DNA of 27,948 nt from NCBI GenBank assembly GCA_964550165.1, contig CAZJYC010000030.1:1-27948 (forward strand), written 5' to 3'. The notes beneath the pieces are model-generated. The model was given only the letters and a program-made list of their open reading frames with translations. It did no database searches and was not told the DNA's origin. The position numbers were made by a program, and so were the translations under genes. Source of the stretch: CAZJYC01 sp964550165. GTDB taxonomy: Bacteria; Acidobacteriota; Aminicenantia; Aminicenantales; Aminicenantaceae. Below, piece after piece: positions 15,698 through 23,515 of this stretch (position 1 is its first letter; each line of letters begins with the position of its first letter).

Positions 15698-18600
15698 TTA
15701 TTTTAGCATGGGATCCTGAAGAACTTCTAATTTTTTTGTAAGCACTTCTTTGTCATCAACGATAAGCGTCACCTTGAACACACCCGGTTCCACCACAGAA
15801 CCGCCAAACCGTTGGAACCTCTGGTCGGCTTCAGGTTCTGCTCTTTTCCTTAGATTCCAGAATGCTTTCTGAATCCCCTTCTTGGCATTTCCTCTTAACT
15901 CCTGAATTTCCTTATCCTCAAGGTCTTTGATGACAAGCCGGACCGATTTGGCCGGCTCGTTCAGGTAATAATAGATTGTGGAGCCGGCCTGCGGGTTCTG
16001 CACCAGCGCGAATTCACCGTATCTTGGGCCTCTCCTTTCCAACATGTTCCATTGGATTGTACTCTTGATGTCAAAGAGATAGGCTTCTTTCTCGAAGACC
16101 TCTGGTTTGAACTGCTTGAACGGGTAAATATCGGTAATATAGATTCCCCTGCCGTAGGTCCCGATGACAAGGTCCCTTTCTCTCTTTTGAAGGGCAAGGT
16201 CCATGATGAGGACATCCGGGGCTGATGTCGACATCTTGATCCAGCTTTTCCCTTGGTCCAAGGTCACAAAAACACCGTAGTCCGTTGCCAGATAAAGGAT
16301 GTTTGGATTATCGGGATCTTCCTCGATATCGTTGACAGGGTTCATCATCCCGCAGCTTAAATCTTCCCATGTCTTTCCCATGTCACGGGTGACAAAGATG
16401 TAGGAATTGTCCTCGTTATGGGTGCGGTAGCCGGAATAGGTGACATAGCAGGTGTTCAAATCATGGGCCGAGGGCTTAACCCTGGTCACCCAGTGCCCGT
16501 AGGGAATCCTTGCCCCTTTTATTCCCTGTTTGGGCTTTCCGTTTTTGTCGTAGAAGCTTGCCGTGACATTCTGCCAGTTTTGGCCGCCGTCTATGCTGAG
16601 CTGGAGGTTTCCATCATCCGTCCCCGCCCAGTAGACGCCAGGCTTTACCGGCGATTCGGCAAAGGTCGTGATTGTGGCGTACTGAAGGTTCGTCTTTCTT
16701 GAAAGTGCGATCCTCTCTTCATCGTTCTTGGAGAGGTCAGGACTTATGGCCACAAATGTGTCTCTTTCTCCTCGGCTCCTGGACATGTGCACATGCTGGG
16801 AGCAGACGTAGACAATGCCCGGATTATGGGGAGAGAGGACGATGGGAGAATTCCATTGATATCTCTCGGGAGGCTTTCCGGTCGCTCTTTCCTCAACGGT
16901 CGTCCTGGGTGCGAGCGAAATCATCTCCCCTGTCTTGAGGTTCATCCGCCTTGAAGCGCCAAACTGGCTCTCAAAATAGATGTATTCCGGATTCCACCAA
17001 TCCCTGACCACATAGAAACCATCCCCGGAGGGAAGATAGGTCCAGTCTGAGGGATAGATACCATAGCTGTTTCTGTTCTGGGAAGGCCCGATCCAGGAGC
17101 CGTTGTCTTGAGTCCCACCCATGACGTTGTACGGAAGTTCATCATCGACCGAGATATCATAGAACTGCTGGGCGCTTATGGTCTCTTTCTGCGACCAGTG
17201 CTTTCCCCCGTCCCAGGTCTCGCTGACTCCTCCGTCGTTTCCGTTGAGGATGTGGTTGGAGTTGAGGGGATCGATCCAGATCACCCGGGTGTCGACATGG
17301 CATTTCTGGAGACCTGTCCAGGTCACGTTTCTGAACGTTTTGCCTCCATCCCCTGAAATCTTCGGCACAACTTCAGGAATGTAGACAGTCTTATCGTCGT
17401 TGGGGTCGACTTCCATCCTGCCGTAATAGCCGGCCTCCGTCGGGTTGATCTCCTGGCTTCCTCCTGTCTGTTGATATTCTGTCATCCTGGTCCATGTCTC
17501 GCCCTGGTCTTCGGAGCGGTAGACGACTCCGGATTTCTTCACCGGTTCATTGATCCTCAGGGCGCTAGCATAAAGAATTTCAAGGATGAACCTGTTTTCC
17601 AGCTGATTCCTTATCCCCGCTTCCTCGTATTTGGTGAACATGTCTTCAGCTTTGTTGACTCTATCCACGATATCCTTCTTGTCCTTGTAGACATTTTTCG
17701 CCTTTTCTCTGAGCCGCTTGAGGTCAATGCCAAGCATCCCAACAAGGTTTGCGTCTCTCAGCAGCTCGTTGGCCTTCTGGGCAAGGTCTTTCTCGTCTTT
17801 TATTTTTTCAGGATCGAACTTTACCAGGTCCTTGAATTCAGGATTGATCTTGACCTTTGTGATATCGGTAACAGTCATCACATCATCCTTGAATTCAATG
17901 CCTTCCGAACCGGCAAAAAGAAGGTAGAGGACCAGCCGGTTGACCTCAGGTGTATGATCCTCTTTCTCTTCTGCCTTCAGGATCTTTTCGATCTCATCGA
18001 TGCTTCGGATAATCTCTTCTTTGTTTTTATAGACTTTTCTGGCTTTGTCGAGGAAGGGCTTCCAATCGATCCCGATTCTCTTCTGAAAACCTCTGTCCTG
18101 AATCAGTTTGTTCAGCTTTTCAACGAGGTCTTTTTCCTTCTCGAATGTTACGGGCTCGAATTTCACCAGCTTTTTTATCTCGGGATTTACCCTGAATGTC
18201 TTGAATTTGTTCAAATAATAATCGTCGGTAAAGGCTCTGCCTTCGGCAAAAAGGGCGCTCCCCGGCCTCAGGCTCAATCCAAGGTTGACTTCCTCGTCAA
18301 GCCGCAGATAGACGATCTTCGGGTTTTTCTCATAGATGGCGATCCCGTTCCGGCCCATTTTTATATCCAGAGGAAGCCCGCTGGTCAGCTTTTTCCAGGT
18401 TTTTCCTCCGTCTGTGGATTTGTAAAAATGATTCTCTTCCTGCCGGTCGATAAACGTCCATGTTCTCCGGTATGTCTTGTAAGCGGCAGCGATGATGACA
18501 TCGGAACTGGTCGGGTCGATGACAAAGTCGCCCACGCCTCTGTCTTTCAAATCAAGGACTTTCTGCCAGGTCTTGCCTCCGTCAACAGTTTTGTACAGAC

Positions 18601-19144
18601 CCCGTTCGCAATCCATCGCGTTGTCGTAGAGCTTTCCTTCTGCTGCGGCGTAGACGATGTCTGGATTTTTGGAATCGATGGCGACTTTGGGAATAAAATA
18701 ACTCTTCTCCAGGCCGATATGCGTCCAGTCCTTTCCTCCGTTGATCGATTTCCACATGCCGTTGCCATGGGCGCTCGAGCGGGCATGGAGCGCTTCTCCT
18801 GTCCCGACGTAGAGGATATCCGGATTGGAGGGGGCGACGGCGATATGACCGATACTCATGTTGCCGCATTTGTCAAAGACCGGCTCAAAATGAATCCCGC
18901 CGTCTTCGGTCTTCCAGATTCCGCCCGTTGCTGTGGCCGCATAATAGGTTAGACTCTGGCCGCGGGGAACGGCAAAGTCGGTGATTCTCCCTGAAAAACT
19001 GAAGGGACCGATGAGCCGCCAGCCGAAAACGTCAAAGTCTTCCACAGGCTGGGCATTTTCTGCAAAAATCCATGAAACCATGATGAATGAAAATAAAACA
19101 ATGAGGCCCAGTAAGAGATTCTTCGGAATTCCTTGTCCTTTCAT
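15698..19144 (-). CDS. Large secreted sortilin/BNR beta-propeller protein with a duplicated helical insert
   Basis: From the ATG at 19144 (GAGGAGGA ribosome site just before it) the protein has 1148 residues; the frame runs 14 codons further upstream but without such a site. An N-terminal signal peptide ends near FAENA. Many BNR/Asp-box units follow (for example KTEDGG, KSINGGKDW, KTVDGGKTW, KSTDGGKTW, RSEDQGETW, LSIDGGQNW, TRDMGKTW), as in the sortilin-like (VPS10-type) propeller proteins common in Acidobacteriota and Bacteroidota. Between the fourth and fifth visible units lies a helical insert of about 230 residues made of two related copies (17549-18232). A beta-rich C-terminal domain (about the last 130 residues) may serve sorting or adhesion. 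Enzymatic activity cannot be assigned. It lies between uvrA and holB on the same strand. Confidence 0.88.
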   Translation of the reverse strand: MKGQGIPKNLLLGLIVLFSFIMVSWIFAENAQPVEDFDVFGWRLIGPFSFSGRITDFAVPRGQSLTYYAATATGGIWKTEDGGIHFEPVFDKCGNMSIGHIAVAPSNPDILYVGTGEALHARSSAHGNGMWKSINGGKDWTHIGLEKSYFIPKVAIDSKNPDIVYAAAEGKLYDNAMDCERGLYKTVDGGKTWQKVLDLKDRGVGDFVIDPTSSDVIIAAAYKTYRRTWTFIDRQEENHFYKSTDGGKTWKKLTSGLPLDIKMGRNGIAIYEKNPKIVYLRLDEEVNLGLSLRPGSALFAEGRAFTDDYYLNKFKTFRVNPEIKKLVKFEPVTFEKEKDLVEKLNKLIQDRGFQKRIGIDWKPFLDKARKVYKNKEEIIRSIDEIEKILKAEEKEDHTPEVNRLVLYLLFAGSEGIEFKDDVMTVTDITKVKINPEFKDLVKFDPEKIKDEKDLAQKANELLRDANLVGMLGIDLKRLREKAKNVYKDKKDIVDRVNKAEDMFTKYEEAGIRNQLENRFILEILYASALRINEPVKKSGVVYRSEDQGETWTRMTEYQQTGGSQEINPTEAGYYGRMEVDPNDDKTVYIPEVVPKISGDGGKTFRNVTWTGLQKCHVDTRVIWIDPLNSNHILNGNDGGVSETWDGGKHWSQKETISAQQFYDISVDDELPYNVMGGTQDNGSWIGPSQNRNSYGIYPSDWTYLPSGDGFYVVRDWWNPEYIYFESQFGASRRMNLKTGEMISLAPRTTVEERATGKPPERYQWNSPIVLSPHNPGIVYVCSQHVHMSRSRGERDTFVAISPDLSKNDEERIALSRKTNLQYATITTFAESPVKPGVYWAGTDDGNLQLSIDGGQNWQNVTASFYDKNGKPKQGIKGARIPYGHWVTRVKPSAHDLNTCYVTYSGYRTHNEDNSYIFVTRDMGKTWEDLSCGMMNPVNDIEEDPDNPNILYLATDYGVFVTLDQGKSWIKMSTSAPDVLIMDLALQKRERDLVIGTYGRGIYITDIYPFKQFKPEVFEKEAYLFDIKSTIQWNMLERRGPRYGEFALVQNPQAGSTIYYYLNEPAKSVRLVIKDLEDKEIQELRGNAKKGIQKAFWNLRKRAEPEADQRFQRFGGSVVEPGVFKVTLIVDDKEVLTKKLEVLQDPMLK
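17549..18232 (-). repeat. Tandem duplication of a ~112-residue helical module inside the propeller gene
   Basis: Copy 1 covers 17897-18232 and copy 2 covers 17549-17893. Matching landmarks in order are NPEIKKLVKFEP and NPEFKDLVKFDP, EKDLVEKLNKLIQD and EKDLAQKANELLRD, GIDWKPFLDKARKVYKNKEEI and GIDLKRLREKAKNVYKDKKDI, then LVLYLLFAGSEGI and FILEILYASALRI. The copies are charged and helical, unlike the surrounding beta-propeller. Confidence 0.75.
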
Positions 19145-19176
19145 CTTTCCTCCTCGTTCACAAAAAATTTTTCTAA

Positions 19177-19192
19177 AAGAGCTCAAGCTCTT
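19177..19192 (-). other. Stem-loop containing the uvrA stop codon
   Basis: AAGAGC and GCTCTT form a 6-base stem around a UUGA loop on the minus strand; the UGA of the loop is the uvrA stop codon. A short U-rich stretch follows (UUUUAG, then AAAAAUUUUUU). It could be a weak terminator or a processing site between uvrA and the propeller gene. Confidence 0.4.
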
Positions 19193-21711
19193 AAAGAGTT
19201 ACGTTTCTTTTCCTTCCTCAGCGCTCTCTTCAAAAAACTGCCCGTATGGGATTCTGCTTCATCGGCTATCTCTTCCGGAGTCCCCTGGGCAACGATCCAG
19301 CCTCCTTCTTCGCCTCCCTCAGGGCCCAGGTCGATGACATAATCACAATATTTGATGACATCGAGGTTGTGCTCGATGACGACCACCGTGTTGCCCAATG
19401 TCACCAGCTCGGAAAGAACTTCGAGCAAGCGGCGCACATCATCGAAGTGGAGGCCGGTTGTTGGCTCGTCCAGAAGGTAGAGTGTCCTGCCGCTGTTTTT
19501 CCGGCTCAGCTCCTTGGTCAGCTTGATGCGCTGAGCCTCGCCTCCGGAAAGAGTGGGCGCCGGCTGCCCCAGCCGGATATAGCCCATTCCCACCCTCTTC
19601 AATGTTCCCAATTTTCTTTTGAGCATAGGGTGGGCCTTGAGATACTCATAGGCTTCATCCACAGTCATCTCCAGGTAATCGGCGATGTTTTTTTCCTTGT
19701 AGCGGACAGCCAGAGTTTCCTGGTTGTAGCGCTTGCCGCCGCAGCGGTCGCAGGTGACAAAGACATCAGGTAGGAAGTGCATTTCGATTTTTTTCACGCC
19801 GGCTCCCCGGCATTCCTCGCACCGCCCGCCCGCAAGATTGAAGCTGAAGCGGCTGGCCGAATAGCCCCTCATCCTGGCCTCTGGGGTGAGGGAGAAAAGC
19901 TGCCGGAGAGGAGTAAACGTTCCCGTGTAGGTGGCTGGATTGGAGCGGGGCGTGCGGCCGATGGGCTTCTGGTCCACTGAGACAACCTTGTTGATCTGGT
20001 CAATCCCCTGAATCTCCTGATGTTTTCCGGCTTTCTGCCTGGCTTTATAGAGAATGTTTTGAAGGCTTTTAAAAAGAATATCGTAAATAAGGGTGCTTTT
20101 CCCTGAGCCCGAGACTCCTGTCACGGCAATCATGACCGAGAGCGGTAGCCTAACGTCGATATCTTTCAGATTATGCTCAGAGGCTTTCAGAACCGAAAGC
20201 CATGCTTTGGGCCTTCTCCGCTTCTCAGGGACTGGAATAGACTTTTCTCCTCTCAGATACTGGGATGTCAGAGAATCGGGCGAAGAGAGGATGGTGTTCA
20301 GATCCCCTTCTGCCACTTTGAATCCGCCTGCTTCTCCGGCAGCGGGTCCCAAATCGAGGATAAAATCCGCCGAGCGGATGGTCTGCTCGTCGTGCTCAAC
20401 AACGACGATCGAGTTCCCCAGATCCCTGATTTCTCGCAAAAAGGATATCAGGCGCTTGTTGTCTCTCTGGTGAAGCCCGATGGTGGGCTCATCGAGGACA
20501 TAGAGGATACCCCGAAGCCGGGCGCCAATCTGGGCTGCGAGCCGAAGCCGTCGAGCCTCCCCGCCTGAGAGGGAAGCCGTTGTCCGGGATAACTGGATGT
20601 AAGGCATTCCCAGTTCGACCATAACCTGAAGGCGGGAGAGAATCTCCTTGAGTATCCGTGAGGCGATCAACTCCTCAGAAGAGGAAAACTCGAGCGATAT
20701 AAGATCCTCCACCAAATCGCCAACAGGCAAAGAGGTCAGCTCATAGATATTTTTATCCCCAATCTTCACCGCCAGGCTTTCCTTCTTCAACCGGCTCCCC
20801 TGGCAGAGAGGGCAGACCTCATCGGTCAGAGCGATTTCCCCCCACTCATCGAGCACAGTCTGGAAGCCAAGGCCGTTGCAGCGGGGGCAGGCCCCGTAGG
20901 GACTGTTGAAGGAGAAGTTCCGCGGCTCAAGCTCCGGGAGGCTGATCTCGCAGTAGGGGCAGAGCAATTTCAGAGAATAGTAGGTCTCGCTTCCATCCTC
21001 TTTGGTCAAAAGAACATCGCCAGAAGAAATCTCAAGAGCCCTGTCCACAGCTTCCTTCAATCTGCTCTCTGAAGCCGGAGAAACGATGACTTCATCGATC
21101 AGGATGTCGATGTTGTGCTTCTGTGTCTTCTTCAAAATTATTGTTTCCTCAAGCTCTCTCAGCCGTCCGTCCACCCGGGCCCGGAGAAATCCTTTTTTCC
21201 TGTATCTCTCCAAAAGGCGATGGTACTCTCCCTTGCGGCCTTTGACCACTGGAGAAAGGACTTTAACTTTTTCTCCTGAGAGGGATTCAGAAATTCTGCG
21301 CAGGATTTGCTGGGGTGTCTGCGAGCTGACTTTCCTGCCGCAGCGGGGGCAGTGGGGGATGCCCACTCTGGCAAAAAGGAGCCTGAGAAAATCATAGACT
21401 TCAGTGACCGTGCCGACGGTTGAGCGGGGATGGGAAGAGATCGTCCTCTGGTCGATGGAAATGGACGGAGAGACGCCTTCGATGGACTCCATCTCCGGCT
21501 TCTCCATCTGCTCGATGTACTGGCGAGCGTAGGCAGAAAGGCACTCGATGTACCGCCTCTGGCCTTCGGCAAAGAGCGTATCGAAGGCCAGTGACGACTT
21601 TCCTGATCCGCTCGGACCGGTGATAACGATCAGCCTGTTCCGCGGCAGGTTGACATCGATTTTTTTGAGGTTGTGTTGGGCAGCCTTCTTGATTCTGATC
21701 TCTTCGAGCAT
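19183..21711 (-). CDS. uvrA: Excinuclease ABC subunit A (UvrA) lacking the insertion domain
   Basis: UvrA is the damage-sensing ATPase of nucleotide excision repair. Walker A motifs GPSGSGKSS (about 34-42, numbered from the GTG at 21717) and GVSGSGKST are present, as are two ABC signatures, LSGGEARRL and LSGGEAQRI. The UvrB-binding region with its zinc cysteines is present (C253, C256, C277, C280). The protein has about 842-844 residues instead of about 940. The deficit is almost wholly between CPRC (277-280) and CPLC (302-305), where canonical UvrA carries the insertion domain of roughly 100 residues; here only about 20 remain. The C-terminal zinc module CEEC/CDRC is intact. The start is ATG at 21711, or GTG at 21717. 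A -10 box lies 8 bases before the ATG. Confidence 0.94.
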   Translation of the reverse strand: MLEEIRIKKAAQHNLKKIDVNLPRNRLIVITGPSGSGKSSLAFDTLFAEGQRRYIECLSAYARQYIEQMEKPEMESIEGVSPSISIDQRTISSHPRSTVGTVTEVYDFLRLLFARVGIPHCPRCGRKVSSQTPQQILRRISESLSGEKVKVLSPVVKGRKGEYHRLLERYRKKGFLRARVDGRLRELEETIILKKTQKHNIDILIDEVIVSPASESRLKEAVDRALEISSGDVLLTKEDGSETYYSLKLLCPYCEISLPELEPRNFSFNSPYGACPRCNGLGFQTVLDEWGEIALTDEVCPLCQGSRLKKESLAVKIGDKNIYELTSLPVGDLVEDLISLEFSSSEELIASRILKEILSRLQVMVELGMPYIQLSRTTASLSGGEARRLRLAAQIGARLRGILYVLDEPTIGLHQRDNKRLISFLREIRDLGNSIVVVEHDEQTIRSADFILDLGPAAGEAGGFKVAEGDLNTILSSPDSLTSQYLRGEKSIPVPEKRRRPKAWLSVLKASEHNLKDIDVRLPLSVMIAVTGVSGSGKSTLIYDILFKSLQNILYKARQKAGKHQEIQGIDQINKVVSVDQKPIGRTPRSNPATYTGTFTPLRQLFSLTPEARMRGYSASRFSFNLAGGRCEECRGAGVKKIEMHFLPDVFVTCDRCGGKRYNQETLAVRYKEKNIADYLEMTVDEAYEYLKAHPMLKRKLGTLKRVGMGYIRLGQPAPTLSGGEAQRIKLTKELSRKNSGRTLYLLDEPTTGLHFDDVRRLLEVLSELVTLGNTVVVIEHNLDVIKYCDYVIDLGPEGGEEGGWIVAQGTPEEIADEAESHTGSFLKRALRKEKKRNSLRA

Positions 21712-21719
21712 GAGCACCT

Positions 21720-21747
21720 ATTTTACCACACCTTTTTTTCCGGACAA
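21720..21747 (-). promoter_or_regulatory. Candidate uvrA promoter
   Basis: On the minus strand TTGTCC (21747-21742) and TAAAAT (21725-21720) are 16 bases apart, and TG one base upstream makes the -10 an extended one. Eight bases later comes the ATG at 21711, implying a leaderless or nearly leaderless message. The -35 is embedded in TTGACTTGTC (21752-21743), as at the sigma gene. No LexA-like palindrome is seen. Confidence 0.45.
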
Positions 21748-21818
21748 GTCAATAAAACTTAAAGTAAACATCTTTTTTCCGTGAAGGCAGATGATGATAA
21801 AAGCAACTTGAACAGTAC

Positions 21819-21886
21819 TGGTTTCCATCCCTCCTCGCCAAAGACCCTCCCATCCACCACCATGGGCTTCGGAGGGACGGAAACCA
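21819..21886 (-). other. Long stem-loop, 16 base pairs, with a nested hairpin
   Basis: TGGTTTCCATCCCTCC at 21819-21834 pairs with GGAGGGACGGAAACCA at 21871-21886 with one A-C mismatch. As minus-strand RNA that position becomes a G-U pair, so the stem would be complete. A 5-base stem nests inside the loop (CCCAT 21849-21853 with ATGGG 21862-21866). No U-run follows on either strand, so it is not an ordinary terminator. Confidence 0.55.
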
Positions 21887-21961
21887 TCGCCTTCCTTCCT
21901 CTCCCTATCAAATCTCTTTCTCATGACAGGAAAAAAGATGCTTTAAAATTTAAAGGATTTC

Positions 21962-22013
21962 TTCCATTTTAAGATAAATGCCCGGCTTGAGCCGCTTAAA
22001 AAGGACTTTAAAG
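21962..22013 (+). repeat. Upstream copy of a ~52-base direct repeat
   Basis: It shares TTCCATTTTAA, then ATGCC and GGCTTGA, then AAAAG and TTT/AAA/TCG at matching spacing with 23393-23445. Identity by eye is roughly three quarters. Each copy lies upstream of the promoter of a rightward gene. Confidence 0.55.
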
Positions 22014-22049
22014 TCGATAGCTTTGCTCCTTCGCGGTCATTTTTGCGTA

Positions 22050-22078
22050 TTGCTTGTGACGGTCAATCCCTATATAAT
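22050..22078 (+). promoter_or_regulatory. Promoter of the membrane-anchored orphan gene
   Basis: TTGCTT (22050-22055) and TATAAT (22073-22078) are separated by 17 bases, a good housekeeping-type promoter. The expected transcription start is near 22085. That is the first base of the folded leader. Confidence 0.6.
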
Positions 22079-22084
22079 TCGTCC

Positions 22085-22149
22085 GTGCACTTTCTTAAGG
22101 TGAAATTCAGACCGACCGTAAGTTTAGCAAACTGCCGGAGAAGGTGCAC
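22085..22149 (+). promoter_or_regulatory. Folded 5' leader: 11-base stem with a nested hairpin
   Basis: GTGCACTTTCT (22085-22095) pairs with AGAAGGTGCAC (22139-22149), with a single G-U pair. An inner hairpin AGTTT/AAACT (22121-22125, 22129-22133) sits inside. The fold begins at the predicted transcript 5' end, and 37 bases later comes the start codon with its AGGAGG site. It could stabilise the message or be a regulatory RNA. It matches no riboswitch class I recognise. Confidence 0.5.
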
Positions 22150-22186
22150 CGCATCATCAAGTTATCTTATTATCAGGAGGAATTTC

Positions 22187-23341
22187 ATGAAGCGCGTTCC
22201 TGCCGTCATCGTTATCGGGTTTATTTTTATCGCCATTTTTGCCATGCTGATTTTTGCCCATGCGGCGTCCCAGAAGCGCCAGGCCGACGGGAGACCGCTT
22301 GTCTTCCGCAGCCATACCGTCTTCGACCAGCAGGGGCTCGGCCTGGAGGCCTTCCGTCTCCTCGTTCCCAAGGACTGGGTCTTTAATGGCGGCATCACCT
22401 GGAATTTCGCCAAGCACCCACCTGAGGCATCCGTCATCTACATGATAACGAGCCCCGACGGGAAGTCTGCCATCCAGCAGTTTCCGGGCCTGCGCATGTA
22501 TTGGTCGCAGGACCAGCAGCAGCTATATTCATCCGCCCAGGGGGGTTTGACAATCATGCAGCCTCTGGGTGCGATCGACTTTCTCAAAGGAGTCTTCATT
22601 TCCCAGGCCAGGCAGGGTGTGAGGGAGATGAAAGTCATTGAAACGCAGCCTCTTCCAGGCATGGCCCAGCAGGCCCTGGCTGAGGAAAACCTTATGCTCA
22701 ACATCTTCGGCCAGATTTCGCCGTTCACCTTTTCCTACCAGACCCGGTGCGACGCTGGGCGGGTCAAGGTCGAGTACATCCAAAACGGCCTCCGGATGGT
22801 CGAGGATTTCACGGCCAGCATCTTTTACTTCATCACCAATACGCCTACTTTGTCCGGGATGTATTCACAGAACATCTACTGGTCGCCCTCGGTTTGCAGC
22901 TTCCGCGCTCCGGCCGAGGAAATGCCGGCCAAGATCAGGCAGTTCCAGATTGCCCTCTACTCGCGCTTTATGAACCCGGTTTGGATCGTGAGCTACACCA
23001 GGCTCTGCGCCGTCATCACGCGCGAACAGCTGCGCCAGCAGCAGGCGATCTTCGCTCGCTACCAGCAGATCCGGCAGACCCTCCAGGAGTGCAATGACAT
23101 CATCTGGCAGACCTACCAGAACCGCAGCGCCGCCGAGGACCGGATGTTCGACAACTATACCCAGGCTTTGCGCGGCGTCGATACCTATGTCGATCCTATC
23201 AACAACTGGAACGTCGATCTACCGACAGGATACGAAAATGCCTGGACAAACGGCACGGATTACGTCTTCAGCGACAGCGCGAAATTCAACCCGAACGTGA
23301 TCTCGACGGGAAACTGGCAGAAGATGACCCGCAAGCGATAA
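22187..23341 (+). CDS. Unrecognised membrane-anchored or secreted protein (384 residues)
   Basis: The ATG at 22187 follows an ideal ribosome site (AGGAGGAA, 22175-22182); the frame extends upstream but that part lies in the folded leader. The N-terminus is a signal peptide or signal anchor (VPAVIVIGFIFIAIFAMLIFAHAA). The mature part has mixed strand content, for example EAFRLLVPKDWVFNGGITWNF. From about 265 there is a Gln-rich helical stretch (REQLRQQQAIFARYQQIRQT), and the C-terminal part is aromatic- and Asn-rich. I do not recognise the family. GC is visibly higher than in neighbouring genes, with many GC-ending codons, which may reflect strong codon selection or transfer. It has its own promoter and leader and is followed by the mrfA promoter, so it appears monocistronic. 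Confidence 0.75.
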   Translation: MKRVPAVIVIGFIFIAIFAMLIFAHAASQKRQADGRPLVFRSHTVFDQQGLGLEAFRLLVPKDWVFNGGITWNFAKHPPEASVIYMITSPDGKSAIQQFPGLRMYWSQDQQQLYSSAQGGLTIMQPLGAIDFLKGVFISQARQGVREMKVIETQPLPGMAQQALAEENLMLNIFGQISPFTFSYQTRCDAGRVKVEYIQNGLRMVEDFTASIFYFITNTPTLSGMYSQNIYWSPSVCSFRAPAEEMPAKIRQFQIALYSRFMNPVWIVSYTRLCAVITREQLRQQQAIFARYQQIRQTLQECNDIIWQTYQNRSAAEDRMFDNYTQALRGVDTYVDPINNWNVDLPTGYENAWTNGTDYVFSDSAKFNPNVISTGNWQKMTRKR

Positions 23342-23392
23342 AAAACAGGACAAAACCCCCGCTTCACATTTTTCGGGCGATTGGAAAGCTAT

Positions 23393-23445
23393 GTTCCATT
23401 TTAAAACGAATGCCAGGCTTGAATTGTTCGAAAAGAATTTGAAAT
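23393..23445 (+). repeat. Downstream copy of the ~52-base direct repeat
   Basis: It matches 21962-22013 at TTCCATTTTAA, AATGCC, GGCTTGA and the AAAAG/TTT/AAA core. The -35 of the mrfA promoter starts six bases after it. Confidence 0.55.
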
Positions 23446-23450
23446 CGGCA

Positions 23451-23480
23451 TTGACCGTATTTTTGGAAAAATAATAATAT
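23451..23480 (+). promoter_or_regulatory. Promoter of the mrfA-like gene
   Basis: TTGACC (23451-23456) and TAATAT (23475-23480) are 18 bases apart; TATAGA at 23478-23483 is an alternative -10. Transcription from about 23487 gives a short leader containing GAGGA before the ATG at 23516. Confidence 0.5.
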
Positions 23481-23515
23481 AGAATCTGCAAGATGAGCAG
23501 ATGAGGACAGCCGCC

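Larger units (their letters stand above)
21718..22049. other. Spacer between divergent uvrA and the membrane-anchored gene
   Basis: No gene is supported. The spacer contains the uvrA promoter (21720-21747), a long imperfect stem-loop (21819-21886), an 8-base palindrome CAGTACTG (21813-21820) and copy 1 of a direct repeat (21962-22013). Confidence 0.5.

Noticed and set aside
17471..18952. Long rightward open frame (493 codons) opposite the propeller gene
   Set aside because: It is antisense to the clearly conserved propeller gene. It has low-complexity, Phe/Val-rich translation typical of a shadow frame and no ribosome site.
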